Notes: generated from the letters alone by a model not told the origin. 38,074 bases of DNA from Acidovorax sp. MR-S7 (GCF_000400995.2 NZ_DF238915.1:1-38074), one strand, 5' to 3'. Numbered from the stretch's first letter, positions 23,973-32,207 are shown. Translations and numbers: made by a program.

Positions 23973-25870
23973 ATGAAGGAGCATTGCCCTCTCTGCCGGT
24001 GACCGAATCCGAGCTGCGCACCGTGCTGCTCGCGCAGTCCATTGAACAGGCGGGCGCGGTCAGCCCGCCCGAGCTGGATGAAGCCCTGCGCCAGGCCGTC
24101 GCCGCGGCCCGCCAGCGCGGCGTGGCGCGCGTGGAGGTGGGTGACGTGGTGCAGGCGCGCGCCCAGGCCCTCGTGGAGCGCGCCGGCACGCGCGACGCCG
24201 CCATCGCCGCCCTGGCCCGGCCCAGCGCGCGCCTGCGCTGGCTGGCCCGCGCCTTGCCCATCGGCGCGCTGCTGCTGGGGCTGGCGGCCGACCGCATCGC
24301 CAACGCCCACCGCGTGGACCTGCTCTCGCCCCCGCTGTTGCTGGTGCTGGCCTGGAACCTGGCGATGTACGCGCTGCTGGCGTGGCGCGCCTGGCGCAAG
24401 CCGGCGGCGGTGCCGGAGCTGCCCCAGGCGCTGCGCCGCTGGGCGCGGCCCGCCCGGCGCGGCCTGGCGGCGCGCGTGGCGGCGGACTTTTACAGCCGCT
24501 GGTTCGCCGCCACCGCTGCGCCGTTCGCGCAGCGCCTGGCGCGCGTGCTGCACCTGTGCGCGGCGGCCTGGGGCGCGGGCATCGCGCTGTCGCTGCTGCT
24601 GCGCGGCCTGGTCGTGCGCTACCAGTTCGGCTGGGAAAGCACCTTCCTCGACGCCGCGCAGGTGCACGCCATCGCGGCCGTGCTGTTCTGGCCGCTCACC
24701 GCGCTGTTCGGCCTGGCGCCGTTCACGCTGGAGGAGATCGCGGCCACGCAGAACTTCGCAGGGCAGGGCGCGGCCGGCAGCCGCTGGGTGTGGATGTACG
24801 CTGGCCTGCTGCTGCTCGTCGTCGTGCTGCCGCGCCTGGCCCTGGCCGCCTGGGCGCGCTGGCGCGAGGCGCGGCTGGCGCGCGGCCTGCGCCTCGACCT
24901 GCGGGACTTCGACGCGCTGCGCGCCGCCCTGCCCGGCGACGTGGTGCTGGGCGTGCTCGGCGCCAGCCCTGCGCAGGCCGAGGCGCTGCGCGCCGTCGTC
25001 GCGGCGCATGCCGACCAGGGCACGCAGGACCAGCTGCGCTTCACCGACGCGCAGGGCGAGCCGGTGGACGCGGTCATCGCCCTGTCTGGCGCGCCCGTGC
25101 CCGCCGCCTGGCAGGGCGCTCCGCTGGCCGCGCTGCCCTGGGCCGCGTGGGGCGAAAGCTGGGTGCTGGAGCCCGTGCTGTTCGAGCGCGCCACCGCCCT
25201 GCTGCCCCAGCGCAGCGCCGCGCTGGAGCGGCTGCGCCAGGCCTGGGAGGCACGCAATGAGGAGCGGTTCGAGCAATCGCTGCAGGCCCTGGCTCGGCAT
25301 CTGCGCGCCGCCGTCCTGGACCCGGCCGGCTACGCCCGGCACCTGCACACGCTGGACGCCGCGCTGTGCACGCTGCACGGCCAGCCCCCGGCGGCGCCCG
25401 AGGTGCCCGCTGCCCTGCCCGCCCCGCGCGGCGACGGCACGGCGGCGCTGGCCGTCGGCACCTCGGCAGGCGCCGCCGCCGGGGCCGCTGCGGGCGCCAA
25501 GGCGGGCGCACTGATCGACGTGGGCCTGGGCGGCCTGACCCTGGGCGCGGGCACGGCGTTGGGGGCGCTGCTGGGCGGCACCACGGCCTGGGCCGTGCGC
25601 ACGCTGCAGAAGAAGAGCGCGGCGGGCGACGTTCAGCGCCATGCGGTCGAGGCGGCCTGCACCCACTACCTGGTGATCGCGCACCAGGCCCGCGTGCCGC
25701 CCGAGGACGCCCCGCGCCTGGCCGCGCGCTGGCGCGCCGAGGTCACGGGCACGGTGGCCGCCCATTGGGATGCGCTGGAGGCCGCGCTGCGGCCCGGCGC
25801 GCCGCCCGAGGCGCTGGCGCCGCTGCTGCGCACGGTGCTGCTGGGCGTGCTGCGGCGCAGCTTCGCCTGA
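23969..25870 (+). CDS. DUF2868 membrane protein, apparently fused to a DUF3482 C-terminus
   Basis: About 633 residues from ATG 23969, which falls inside a repeat copy; GTG 23999 is an alternative. Residues 1-300 look like DUF2868: membrane segments WLARALPIGALLLGLAADRI, VDLLSPPLLLVLAWNLAMYA, LHLCAAAWGAGIALSLLL and WVWMYAGLLLLVVVLPRLAL, plus GWESTFLDAAQVHAI. Residues from about 380 on resemble the tail of DUF3482 GTPases (ALERLRQAWEARNEERFEQS; the glycine zipper TSAGAAAGAAAGAKAGALID and GLGGLTLGAGTALGALLGG). DUF2868 and DUF3482 are usually separate neighbours. No GxxxxGK[ST] P-loop is present, and no following GTPase gene exists. I infer an in-frame fusion that lost the G domain. The gene ends one base before the convergent sigma-54 activator. 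Confidence 0.7.
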   Translation: MNEGALPSLPVTESELRTVLLAQSIEQAGAVSPPELDEALRQAVAAARQRGVARVEVGDVVQARAQALVERAGTRDAAIAALARPSARLRWLARALPIGALLLGLAADRIANAHRVDLLSPPLLLVLAWNLAMYALLAWRAWRKPAAVPELPQALRRWARPARRGLAARVAADFYSRWFAATAAPFAQRLARVLHLCAAAWGAGIALSLLLRGLVVRYQFGWESTFLDAAQVHAIAAVLFWPLTALFGLAPFTLEEIAATQNFAGQGAAGSRWVWMYAGLLLLVVVLPRLALAAWARWREARLARGLRLDLRDFDALRAALPGDVVLGVLGASPAQAEALRAVVAAHADQGTQDQLRFTDAQGEPVDAVIALSGAPVPAAWQGAPLAALPWAAWGESWVLEPVLFERATALLPQRSAALERLRQAWEARNEERFEQSLQALARHLRAAVLDPAGYARHLHTLDAALCTLHGQPPAAPEVPAALPAPRGDGTAALAVGTSAGAAAGAAAGAKAGALIDVGLGGLTLGAGTALGALLGGTTAWAVRTLQKKSAAGDVQRHAVEAACTHYLVIAHQARVPPEDAPRLAARWRAEVTGTVAAHWDALEAALRPGAPPEALAPLLRTVLLGVLRRSFA

Positions 25871-25871
25871 C

Positions 25872-27749
25872 TCAGCCTTCGGAACGGAGATGGCGGTAGA
25901 TGGTTTGCCGGCTGATGCCCAGCCGCCGCGCGGCCGCGCTCACGTTGCCGCCGGTGTCCCGCAGGGCCGCGTGCAGCGCGTGGCGTGACAGCTCCTTGAG
26001 CATGCCGGCGGCCTGGGGCGGCTGCGCGGGCTCCTGCAGCGCCAGACGCAGGTCGTCGGCCAGGTGCTGCCAGCCGATGCAGGTCTCGTGCGGCTCGCGC
26101 AGCGCGCAGGCGGTGTGCAGCGCGCTGGTGAGCTGGCGCAGGTTGCCCGGCCAGGCGTAGCGCTGGAAGGCGGCGAGCAGGTCGGGGGCGATAGGGCACG
26201 GGGTGCCCGCCGCCTCGTGCACGATGGCGGCGGCCAGGGCCGCGAAGTCGGTGCGCTCGCGCAGGGGCGGCAGGTGCACGCTGAACCCGTTGATGCGGTA
26301 GTACAGGTCGCCGCGGAAGCTGCCGTCCGCCACGGCCTGCGCCAAAGGGCGGTGGGTGGCGCTCATCAGCGCGAAGTCCACCGCCACGGGGGCGCCGCCC
26401 AGCGGCACGACCTTGCGCTCCTGCAGCACGCGCAGCAGGCGGGTCTGCAGCAGCAGCGGCATGTGGCCGATCTCGTCAAGGAACAGCGTGCCGCCCTCGG
26501 CCTCGCGGATGCGGCCCGGGCTGCCGCCGCGCTGCGCGCCGGTGTAGGCGCCGGGCGCGTAGCCGAACAGCTCGGCCTCGATCAGCGATTCGGGGATGGC
26601 CGCGCAGTTGATGGCCACGAAGGGCTTGCTCTGGCGCGGCCCGCTGTCGTGGCAGGCGCGGGCGAAGACCTCCTTGCCCACGCCCGATTCGCCAAGGACC
26701 AGCAGGGGGATTGGCTTGTCCAGGATGCGGCGCACCTTCTGCGTGGCGGCGTGCCACTGCGCATCGCCGGTGTCGCGCTCGGCCAGCGCGTCCCGGGCGG
26801 GCGGGGGGGCCGCGCGCGAAGGTGCGCAGGCCACTACCGTGGCGGCGGGCGCCTGCACGCGCATGTGCAGGCGCCGCCCGTCGGGCAGCTCCAGCGCCTG
26901 CGGCGCCTGTCCGGCCAGGGACAGCAGGCGCGAGAGACGCTGCTGCAGGCGGCCCTCGAGCCGCAGCGCGGAGAAGTCGGCGGGCGCGAGATTCAACAGC
27001 CGCATGCCCTCGGGGTTGGCGCCCACCAGCACGCCGCCCAGTGTCAGCACCACGATGCCCTCGGCCGGCGTGTCCAGCCCCTCGGCCTGTGCGTGCAGGT
27101 GCAGGCGCAGGTGCTGCGGATAGCGCGCCTTGAGCCAGTTGTTCTCGATCATGCGCGCCGCGCCGTGCACCAGGCCCATCGCATGGCGCTGCGAGGCGTA
27201 GCGGTCGCCCGAGATGTCGATGGCTCCGGCCACCTCGCCCTGGGCGGTGAAGATGGGCGTGGCCGAGCAGTGCAGGAAGCCGTTCTGCTCCAGGAAGTGC
27301 TCGGCGCCGCGCACCTGCAGCGCGGCGCGCTCGGCCACGGCGGTGCCGATGGCGTTGGTGCCGCGCTCGCGCTCGTCCCAGGACGCGCCGCAGCGCAGCG
27401 CCACGCGCTGGGCCTTGTCGAGGAAGGCGTCGTCGCCCAGGGTGTGCAGCAGGGTGCTGTGCGCGTCGGCCAGCACCAGCATGCAGTGGCTGCCCTGGAT
27501 CTGGCCGTAGAGGTAGTCCATGACCGGCCGCGCATAGGCCAGCAGTTGTTCGTTGCGCTGCAGCACGCGGTGGAAGGCGGGGCCTTCGATCGGCTCGGGC
27601 GCGGGGCCGCGCGAGAGTGGCTGCAGGCCCGCGTGCAGGCTGCGCTGCCACGAGCGCGTGAGCCGCTCGCCCAGGGCGCCGGAGGCCACGGTGCCGCATT
27701 CCAGCAGTTGGCGGCGGGCCTGTTGCAAGGGATCGAAAGCTCCACGCAT
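25872..27749 (-). CDS. Sigma-54-dependent activator, AcoR family
   Basis: 625 residues. Residues 1-200 hold an AcoR-like N-terminus with a GAF domain (RGTNAIGTAVAERAALQVRG; FTAQGEVAGAIDISGDRYAS). A short PAS-like stretch follows (VLTLGGVLVGANPEGMRLL). The AAA+ domain has Walker A GESGVGKE (353-360), the sigma-54 contact loop GAYTGA (400-405, the Tyr variant of GAFTGA), Walker B GGTLFLDEIG and an arginine-finger region. A Fis-type helix-turn-helix ends it (GGNVSAAARRLGISRQTIYR). AGGAG lies 6 bases before the ATG. It is divergent from the aldehyde dehydrogenase gene, which has a -24/-12 promoter, so it very likely activates that gene in response to a small alcohol, aldehyde or acetoin-like inducer. 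Confidence 0.93.
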   Translation of the reverse strand: MRGAFDPLQQARRQLLECGTVASGALGERLTRSWQRSLHAGLQPLSRGPAPEPIEGPAFHRVLQRNEQLLAYARPVMDYLYGQIQGSHCMLVLADAHSTLLHTLGDDAFLDKAQRVALRCGASWDERERGTNAIGTAVAERAALQVRGAEHFLEQNGFLHCSATPIFTAQGEVAGAIDISGDRYASQRHAMGLVHGAARMIENNWLKARYPQHLRLHLHAQAEGLDTPAEGIVVLTLGGVLVGANPEGMRLLNLAPADFSALRLEGRLQQRLSRLLSLAGQAPQALELPDGRRLHMRVQAPAATVVACAPSRAAPPPARDALAERDTGDAQWHAATQKVRRILDKPIPLLVLGESGVGKEVFARACHDSGPRQSKPFVAINCAAIPESLIEAELFGYAPGAYTGAQRGGSPGRIREAEGGTLFLDEIGHMPLLLQTRLLRVLQERKVVPLGGAPVAVDFALMSATHRPLAQAVADGSFRGDLYYRINGFSVHLPPLRERTDFAALAAAIVHEAAGTPCPIAPDLLAAFQRYAWPGNLRQLTSALHTACALREPHETCIGWQHLADDLRLALQEPAQPPQAAGMLKELSRHALHAALRDTGGNVSAAARRLGISRQTIYRHLRSEG

Positions 27750-27801
27750 GCTTGTCTCCTGGCCTCTGGCGGGCACTGCGGGAAATTATAGGAAGGGGGC
27801 C

Positions 27802-27853
27802 TGTCGCAGATTGCAACACCGCCTTGTCACAGCATGAAGCACCGTGGTGACAG
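27802..27853. promoter_or_regulatory. Candidate upstream activator sites for the AcoR-type protein
   Basis: TGTCGCAGATTGCAACA (27802-27818) is a 17-bp inverted repeat with 6 of 7 pairs matching. TTGTCAC (27824-27830) and GTGACAG (27847-27853) form a second inverted pair, 6 of 7 matching, spaced by 16 bases. The first is centred about 75 bp upstream of the -24 element, about -100 to the predicted transcript start, the usual range for enhancer-binding proteins. Confidence 0.55.
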
Positions 27854-27871
27854 TGCGCGCGGGCCATGGGT

Positions 27872-27927
27872 GTGCCAGTGCACTGGCACGGCATTTGCGG
27901 TGGAGCCGTTGGCTGGCACGGTGCCAG
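27872..27927. promoter_or_regulatory. Paired GTGCCAG/CTGGCAC palindromes around the sigma-54 promoter
   Basis: GTGCCAGTGCACTGGCAC (27872-27889) is a perfect 18-bp palindrome whose right arm is the -24 element. CTGGCACGGTGCCAG (27913-27927) is a perfect palindrome around one central base and lies just after the predicted start of transcription. The same 7-mer thus occurs four times, in inside-out orientations. This could be a site for a second regulator that blocks sigma-54 polymerase, or the second copy could form an mRNA leader hairpin. Confidence 0.5.
27884..27898 (+). promoter_or_regulatory. Sigma-54 (-24/-12) promoter of the aldehyde dehydrogenase operon
   Basis: TGGCACGGCATTTGC matches the sigma-54 consensus TGGCAC-N5-TTGC, preceded by C and with correct spacing between the invariant GG (27885-27886) and GC (27897-27898). 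Transcription should start near 27910, about 43 bases before the ATG at 27953. A divergent sigma-54 activator gene next door supports the call strongly. Confidence 0.85.
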
Positions 27928-27952
27928 GCCGCAACGACACGGAGACAAAACC

Positions 27953-29479
27953 ATGGACATGTTCGAACTCAAGCGCTTCAACCTCGACATCGCCTACCCC
28001 TACAAGCAGCAGTACGACAACTTCATCGGCGGCAAGTGGGTCGCGCCGCTGGCGGGCCGGTATTTCGACAACGTCTCGCCCATCACCGGCAAGCCGTTCT
28101 GCCGCGTGGCGCAGTCGGGCGCCGAAGACGTGAACCTGGCGCTGGACGCCGCCCACGCCGCGCAGGACAAGTGGGCCAAGACGCCGGTGGCCGAGCGCTC
28201 CAATATCCTGCTGCGCATCGCCGACCGCATGGAGCAGAACCTGGAGCTGCTGGCGATCGCCGAGACCATCGACAACGGCAAGCCGCTGCGCGAGACCATG
28301 GCGGCCGACATCCCGCTGGCCATCGACCATTTCCGCTATTTCGCGGGCTGCATCCGCGCGCAGGAAGGCGGCATCTCCGAGATCGACGAGCACACCGTGG
28401 CCTACCACTTCCACGAGCCCATCGGCGTGGTGGGCCAGATCATCCCGTGGAACTTCCCGCTGCTGATGGCCGCGTGGAAGCTGCCGCCCGCGCTGGCCGC
28501 CGGCTGCTGCGTGGTGCTCAAGCCCGCCGAGCAGACGCCTGCCTCGATCATGGTGCTCATGGAGCTGATCGGCGACCTGCTGCCGGCAGGCGTCATCAAC
28601 GTGGTCAACGGCTACGGCAAGGAGGCGGGCGAGGCCCTGGCCACCAGCCCGCGCATCACGAAGATCGCCTTCACCGGCTCCACCGCCGTGGGCCAGCGCA
28701 TCCTGCGCGCGGCGGCCGACAGCCTGATCCCCTCCACCATTGAGCTGGGCGGCAAGAGCCCCAACATCTTCTTCGCCGACGTGATGGACGCGGACGACGA
28801 CTTCCTGGACAAGGCCATGGAGGGCTTCTCCATGTTCGCGCTCAACCAGGGCGAGGTCTGCACCTGCCCCTCGCGCATGCTGATCCAGGAGTCGGTCTAC
28901 GAGCGCTTCATCGAGCGTGCCGTCAAGCGCGTGCAGGCCATGAAGCAGGGCCACCCGCTGGACAAGAGCACCATGATCGGCGCGCAGGTCTCGCAGCAGC
29001 AGATGGAGCGCATCCTGGGCTATATCAGCCTGGGCCAGGAGGAAGGCGCGCAGTGCCTGACCGGCGGCGAGCGCAACCGCCCCGGCCAGGAGATGGACGA
29101 CGGCTTCTTCGTCAAGCCCACGCTGCTGTTCGGCAACAACCAGATGCGCGTGTTCCAGGAAGAAATCTTCGGCCCCGTGGCCTCGGTGACCACCTTCAAG
29201 ACCGTGGAGGAGGCCATCGCCATCGCCAACGACACCATGTACGGCCTGGGCGCGGGCGTGTGGACGCGCAACGGCACGCAGGCCTACCAGATGGGCCGCG
29301 CCATCAAGGCCGGGCGCGTGTGGACCAACTGCTACCACCTCTACCCCGCGCACGCGGCGTTCGGCGGCTACAAGAAGTCCGGCATCGGGCGCGAGAACCA
29401 CAAGATGGCCCTGTCCAACTACCAGCAGACCAAGAACCTGCTGGTGAGCTACAGCCCCAAGGCGATGGGGTTCTTCTGA
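27953..29479 (+). CDS. NAD(P)-dependent aldehyde dehydrogenase (AldB/ExaC type)
   Basis: 508 residues, full length. It oxidises acetaldehyde or related aldehydes to acids in the cytosol. The catalytic Cys303 is in [13 protein letters not shown], with a second Cys at 305, and the general base Glu264 is in [13 protein letters not shown]. The nucleotide-binding loop is [12 protein letters not shown] and the [19 protein letters not shown] block is conserved. The GEVCTCPSR phrase and the [13 protein letters not shown] block are those of the AldB/ExaC/AcoD group linked to ethanol, acetoin or alcohol use. GGAGA lies 7 bases before the ATG. Regulation by the AcoR-type protein from the sigma-54 promoter at 27884-27898 is very likely. 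Two small PPOX-like genes follow closely. Confidence 0.95.
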   Translation: MDMFELKRFNLDIAYPYKQQYDNFIGGKWVAPLAGRYFDNVSPITGKPFCRVAQSGAEDVNLALDAAHAAQDKWAKTPVAERSNILLRIADRMEQNLELLAIAETIDNGKPLRETMAADIPLAIDHFRYFAGCIRAQEGGISEIDEHTVAYHFHEPIGVVGQIIPWNFPLLMAAWKLPPALAAGCCVVLKPAEQTPASIMVLMELIGDLLPAGVINVVNGYGKEAGEALATSPRITKIAFTGSTAVGQRILRAAADSLIPSTIELGGKSPNIFFADVMDADDDFLDKAMEGFSMFALNQGEVCTCPSRMLIQESVYERFIERAVKRVQAMKQGHPLDKSTMIGAQVSQQQMERILGYISLGQEEGAQCLTGGERNRPGQEMDDGFFVKPTLLFGNNQMRVFQEEIFGPVASVTTFKTVEEAIAIANDTMYGLGAGVWTRNGTQAYQMGRAIKAGRVWTNCYHLYPAHAAFGGYKKSGIGRENHKMALSNYQQTKNLLVSYSPKAMGFF

Positions 29480-29904
29480 CAGGCGCTGCCGGCTCAGGCG
29501 CGGCCGGGCGCCTGGGCGCCCTCCAGCCCTGGCTGGAGGCGCGGGCGTTCTTCCTCGTCGGCTCGGCCAGCGCGGCGGGCGAATGCGACTGCTCGTACCG
29601 TGGCCAGGGCGACGGGCCGCTGCTGCGCGTGCAGGGGGCCGAGGTGGTCTTCCCCGACTACCCCGGCAACAACCTGTTCAACACGCTGGGCAACCTGATC
29701 GAATGCGATGCCATCGCGCTGCTGTTCGTGGACTTCGACGCGCGCCGCAGCGTGCTGCTGCAGGGGCGCGCGCGCATCGGCGGGGCGCTGCCCGATTGGC
29801 CCGGCGCGCCGCGCAGCGTGGCCGTGTGCGTGGAGCTAGTGAGCGAGCGGGATGAGCCCGGGCTGCCGCGCCTCGTGTGGAAGGAGCCGCCATGCGCATC
29901 GTGA
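29476..29904 (+). CDS. PPOX-fold (pyridoxamine 5'-phosphate oxidase-like) protein without canonical start
   Basis: The frame encodes one flavin-reductase-like split barrel: [60 protein letters not shown] and [20 protein letters not shown]. The frame is open well upstream, but between the dehydrogenase stop and the conserved domain there is no ATG, GTG or TTG. The only start-like codons are CTGs; the one at 29476 overlaps the dehydrogenase stop as CTGA, like an ATGA coupling, and I use it provisionally. Either a rare CTG start is used or the 5' end was lost. It overlaps the following PPOX gene by 13 bp. These proteins bind FMN, F420 or haem; the substrate is unknown. Confidence 0.6.
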   Translation: MTGAAGSGAAGRLGALQPWLEARAFFLVGSASAAGECDCSYRGQGDGPLLRVQGAEVVFPDYPGNNLFNTLGNLIECDAIALLFVDFDARRSVLLQGRARIGGALPDWPGAPRSVAVCVELVSERDEPGLPRLVWKEPPCAS

Positions 29905-30410
29905 ACGGCACCGAGGCCGTGTTCCACGCGGGCGAGCGCGAGGCGCACCGCCGCTTCGGCGTGGAAGAGCTCGCGCGCGAGATGCAGGGCACCATCGCCC
30001 CGCAGCTGAGCGCGGGCCAGGCGCGCTTCATGGACGCGCAGGCGTTCTGCTTCATCACCGTGCGCGAGCCCTCGGGCGCGCTCTGGTCGCAGGTACTGCC
30101 GCGCGTGGAGACGCCGCAGGGCACCTACCCGCTGCTGGCCTTCGGCGACGCGCGGACCTTCCACTTCCTGGCCGACACGGAGCGCGACGCGCGGCTGCTG
30201 GCCGGCGCGGGCGGGGCGGCGGGCCTCGTCTTCGTGGACTTCGCGCGCGGCGCGCGCCTGCGCGTCAACGGCGATCTGGACGTGGTGGACGACGCGGTGC
30301 TGCCGGGCTTTCGCAGCCCGCTAGGCCACCGGCTCATGCAGCTGCGCGTGGCCCAGGCCTATGCCAACTGCCCGGCGCGCATCGTGCGCATGGCGCTACC
30401 GAAAGAATAG
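29892..30410 (+). CDS. PPOX-fold flavin-binding-like protein
   Basis: 172 residues: EAVFHAGEREAHRRFGVEEL and SAGQARFMDAQAFCFITVRE are the N-terminal helix and first strand of this family; LAFGDARTFHFLADTERDAR, GLVFVDFARGARLRVNGDLD and QAYANCPARIVRMALPKE follow. The final NCP(A/K)(R/Y)I phrase is a hallmark. ATG 29892 has AAGGAG 5 bases upstream and is preferred over the in-frame GTG at 29877. It is translated from within the tail of the previous PPOX gene, and the two halves may form a heterodimer. Its TAG stop lies in the left edge of a dispersed repeat. Role unknown; coexpression with the aldehyde dehydrogenase suggests redox handling, which is inference. Confidence 0.8.
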   Translation: MRIVNGTEAVFHAGEREAHRRFGVEELAREMQGTIAPQLSAGQARFMDAQAFCFITVREPSGALWSQVLPRVETPQGTYPLLAFGDARTFHFLADTERDARLLAGAGGAAGLVFVDFARGARLRVNGDLDVVDDAVLPGFRSPLGHRLMQLRVAQAYANCPARIVRMALPKE

Positions 30411-30486
30411 CTGGTTGCGCTTGCTGCCAGCCATTTCCATAAGAAAATAGGCTGAAAATGGCTGGTGGCAAGCGCAACCAGCTCCC
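30406..30486. repeat. Long inverted copy of the dispersed repeat, likely bidirectional terminator
   Basis: The left arm 30409-30436 (from AGCTGGTTGCGCTTGC) and right arm 30456-30483 (ending GGCAAGCGCAACCAGCT) are 28 bp with two mismatches, around a 19-base loop. The arms are longer than in other copies, as if two elements met head-on. It lies between the convergent PPOX and MFS genes, and a CCCTTTT run follows. It supplies the PPOX stop codon. Confidence 0.75.
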
Positions 30487-30500
30487 TTTTCAGGAGCGCC

Positions 30501-32207
30501 TCATTCGCCTTCCACCACGTAGCGCGACACTACCGGCGGTGCGTCGCCCACGTGGAAGGCGAACTTGCGGTCGCGCAGCGCCACGTCCGAGGTGGTGACG
30601 CGGTCGAAGCGGCGCAGGTGCTCGGTCCACGACTCGTCCACGATGCGCTCCACGTAGCGGCGCGGATCGGCGATGTCGTGCTGCAGCTCCCAGCTCAGGG
30701 CGCCCTGGCGGATGCGTGCGCGGCGGCTCTCCTGCATCACGGCGCGGAACTCGGCCGCGCGTGCGGGGTTGATGAAGTACTCGATGCTGGTCACCAGCCG
30801 CAGGCCTGCCTGGGGCGTCGTGTCGGCCTGGGGCATCTTGAAGGCGCGCGAGGGGCTCAGGTCCTCGTCGCCGTGGCGGTCGCGCACCAGGCGCTGCACC
30901 ACCGCCATCACCGCCACGCCGGTGACCGAGGCCACGGCCAGGCTCATGTGCACGCTGGTCAGCGCCGCCACCTGGCCCCACAGCGCAGCGCCCGCGGCCG
31001 TGGCGCCCATGATGCACATCTGGTAGATCGACATGCCCCGTGCGCGCACCCAGTTGGGCAGCGCGAGCTGGGCCGAGACGGTGAGCGAGTTGGCCGTGGT
31101 GATCCACGCCGCGCCGGCCAGCACCATGGCGGGTACGGCCACGTAGACCGTGGGCGCGAAGGCCACCAGCGCCGTGCCCACCGCCTGCGCCAGCGTGCCG
31201 CGCGCCACCAGCGCGTCCATGGCCATCATCTGGCGCAGGCGCGGCAGGAACATGGCCGCGCCGATCGCGCCCGCGCCCATGCTGGCCAGCAGCAGCGTGA
31301 AGGTGCCCGCGCCGCCGCCCTCCAGGTCGCGCGCCACCAGCGGCAGCAGCGCCAGCAGGGCCGTGGCGTGCAGGAAGAAGATGGAGATGCGCCAGAGCAC
31401 GGCGCGCATGCGCGGCGACTCGCGCACGAACTGCAGGCCTACGCGCATGGCGCTGGTCAGGCGCTCGCGCCCCAGCGGGTTGGGCGTGGGCGTGCGCCGC
31501 CAGCGCATGATGGTGAAGCCCGCGATGAGCGAGAGCACGGCGTTGAGCACGAACACCCAGGCGCTGCCCGCGCCGGCGATGATGGCGCCGGCCACCAGCG
31601 GCCCGATGATGCGCGAGGCGTTCATCGCCACGCCGTTGAGCGCCAGCGCCGCCGGCAGCTGGTGGCGTCCCACCAGCTCGGGCACGATGGCCGCGAACAC
31701 CGGCCAGCGCATCGCCAGGCCGATGCCGTTGGCGAAGGTGAGCGCCAGCAGCATGTAGGCGTTGAGCCCGCCCCAGAGGATGGCCGCGCACAGCACCACG
31801 GCCACGGCGGCCACCCAGAACTGCGTGGCCATGAAGTAGCGCCGCCGGTCCAGGATGTCGGCCAGCGCCCCGCTGGGCAGGCCCAGCAGGAACACGGGCA
31901 GCGTGGAGGCCGTCTGCACCAGCGCCACCAGCGCGGGCGAGCTGGTCAGCGTGGTCATCAGCCAGGCCGTGGCCACGTCGTTCATCCACATGCAGGTGTT
32001 GGCCGCGAGCCAGGTGAGCCAGAGCATGCGGAAGGCGGGGACGGAGAGCGGCGCGAAGGGCGAGGAGGGCGCGCGCTGCGCGGCGCTGTGCTCCAGGCCG
32101 GCGGAGGCGGCGGCTTCGGCGGCATCCGCGCTGGCGGATGCGCGGGCGGCTTCGGGGGACGGCTGCGCTGGCGCGGGACCGCTGTCGGGGGTGGGCTGTG
32201 GCGGCAT
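30501..32207 (-). CDS. MFS_3-type exporter with C-terminal ABM-like domain
   Basis: 568 residues from ATG 32207; no start has a good Shine-Dalgarno, and a GTG at 32246 would add 13 residues. The N-terminal 55 residues are Ala/Pro-rich and look disordered. Twelve membrane segments follow, beginning FRMLWLTWLAANTCMWMNDV, with the MFS loop DILDRRRYFM after TM2. This is the PF05977 family of enterobactin-exporter-like carriers. Residues from about 470 on (GLRLVTSIEYFINPARAAEF, RQGALSWELQHDIADPRRYV, ERIVDESWTEHLRRFDRVTT) resemble a ferredoxin-like ABM domain, which I recall as part of this family. The substrate is unknown. It follows the lrp-type gene on the same strand, separated by a repeat. Confidence 0.88.
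   Translation of the reverse strand: MPPQPTPDSGPAPAQPSPEAARASASADAAEAAASAGLEHSAAQRAPSSPFAPLSVPAFRMLWLTWLAANTCMWMNDVATAWLMTTLTSSPALVALVQTASTLPVFLLGLPSGALADILDRRRYFMATQFWVAAVAVVLCAAILWGGLNAYMLLALTFANGIGLAMRWPVFAAIVPELVGRHQLPAALALNGVAMNASRIIGPLVAGAIIAGAGSAWVFVLNAVLSLIAGFTIMRWRRTPTPNPLGRERLTSAMRVGLQFVRESPRMRAVLWRISIFFLHATALLALLPLVARDLEGGGAGTFTLLLASMGAGAIGAAMFLPRLRQMMAMDALVARGTLAQAVGTALVAFAPTVYVAVPAMVLAGAAWITTANSLTVSAQLALPNWVRARGMSIYQMCIMGATAAGAALWGQVAALTSVHMSLAVASVTGVAVMAVVQRLVRDRHGDEDLSPSRAFKMPQADTTPQAGLRLVTSIEYFINPARAAEFRAVMQESRRARIRQGALSWELQHDIADPRRYVERIVDESWTEHLRRFDRVTTSDVALRDRKFAFHVGDAPPVVSRYVVEGE

Noticed and set aside
25487-25580. Glycine/alanine-rich repeat DNA in the DUF2868 gene considered as a tandem repeat or CRISPR-like array
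   Set aside because: The period is that of a glycine zipper in the protein; there are no direct repeats of 20-40 bp with spacers. No CRISPR array was seen anywhere in the window.
27750-27952. Riboswitch or structured RNA before the aldehyde dehydrogenase gene
   Set aside because: The palindromes are explained better as protein sites around a sigma-54 promoter; the leader is only about 43 bases long.
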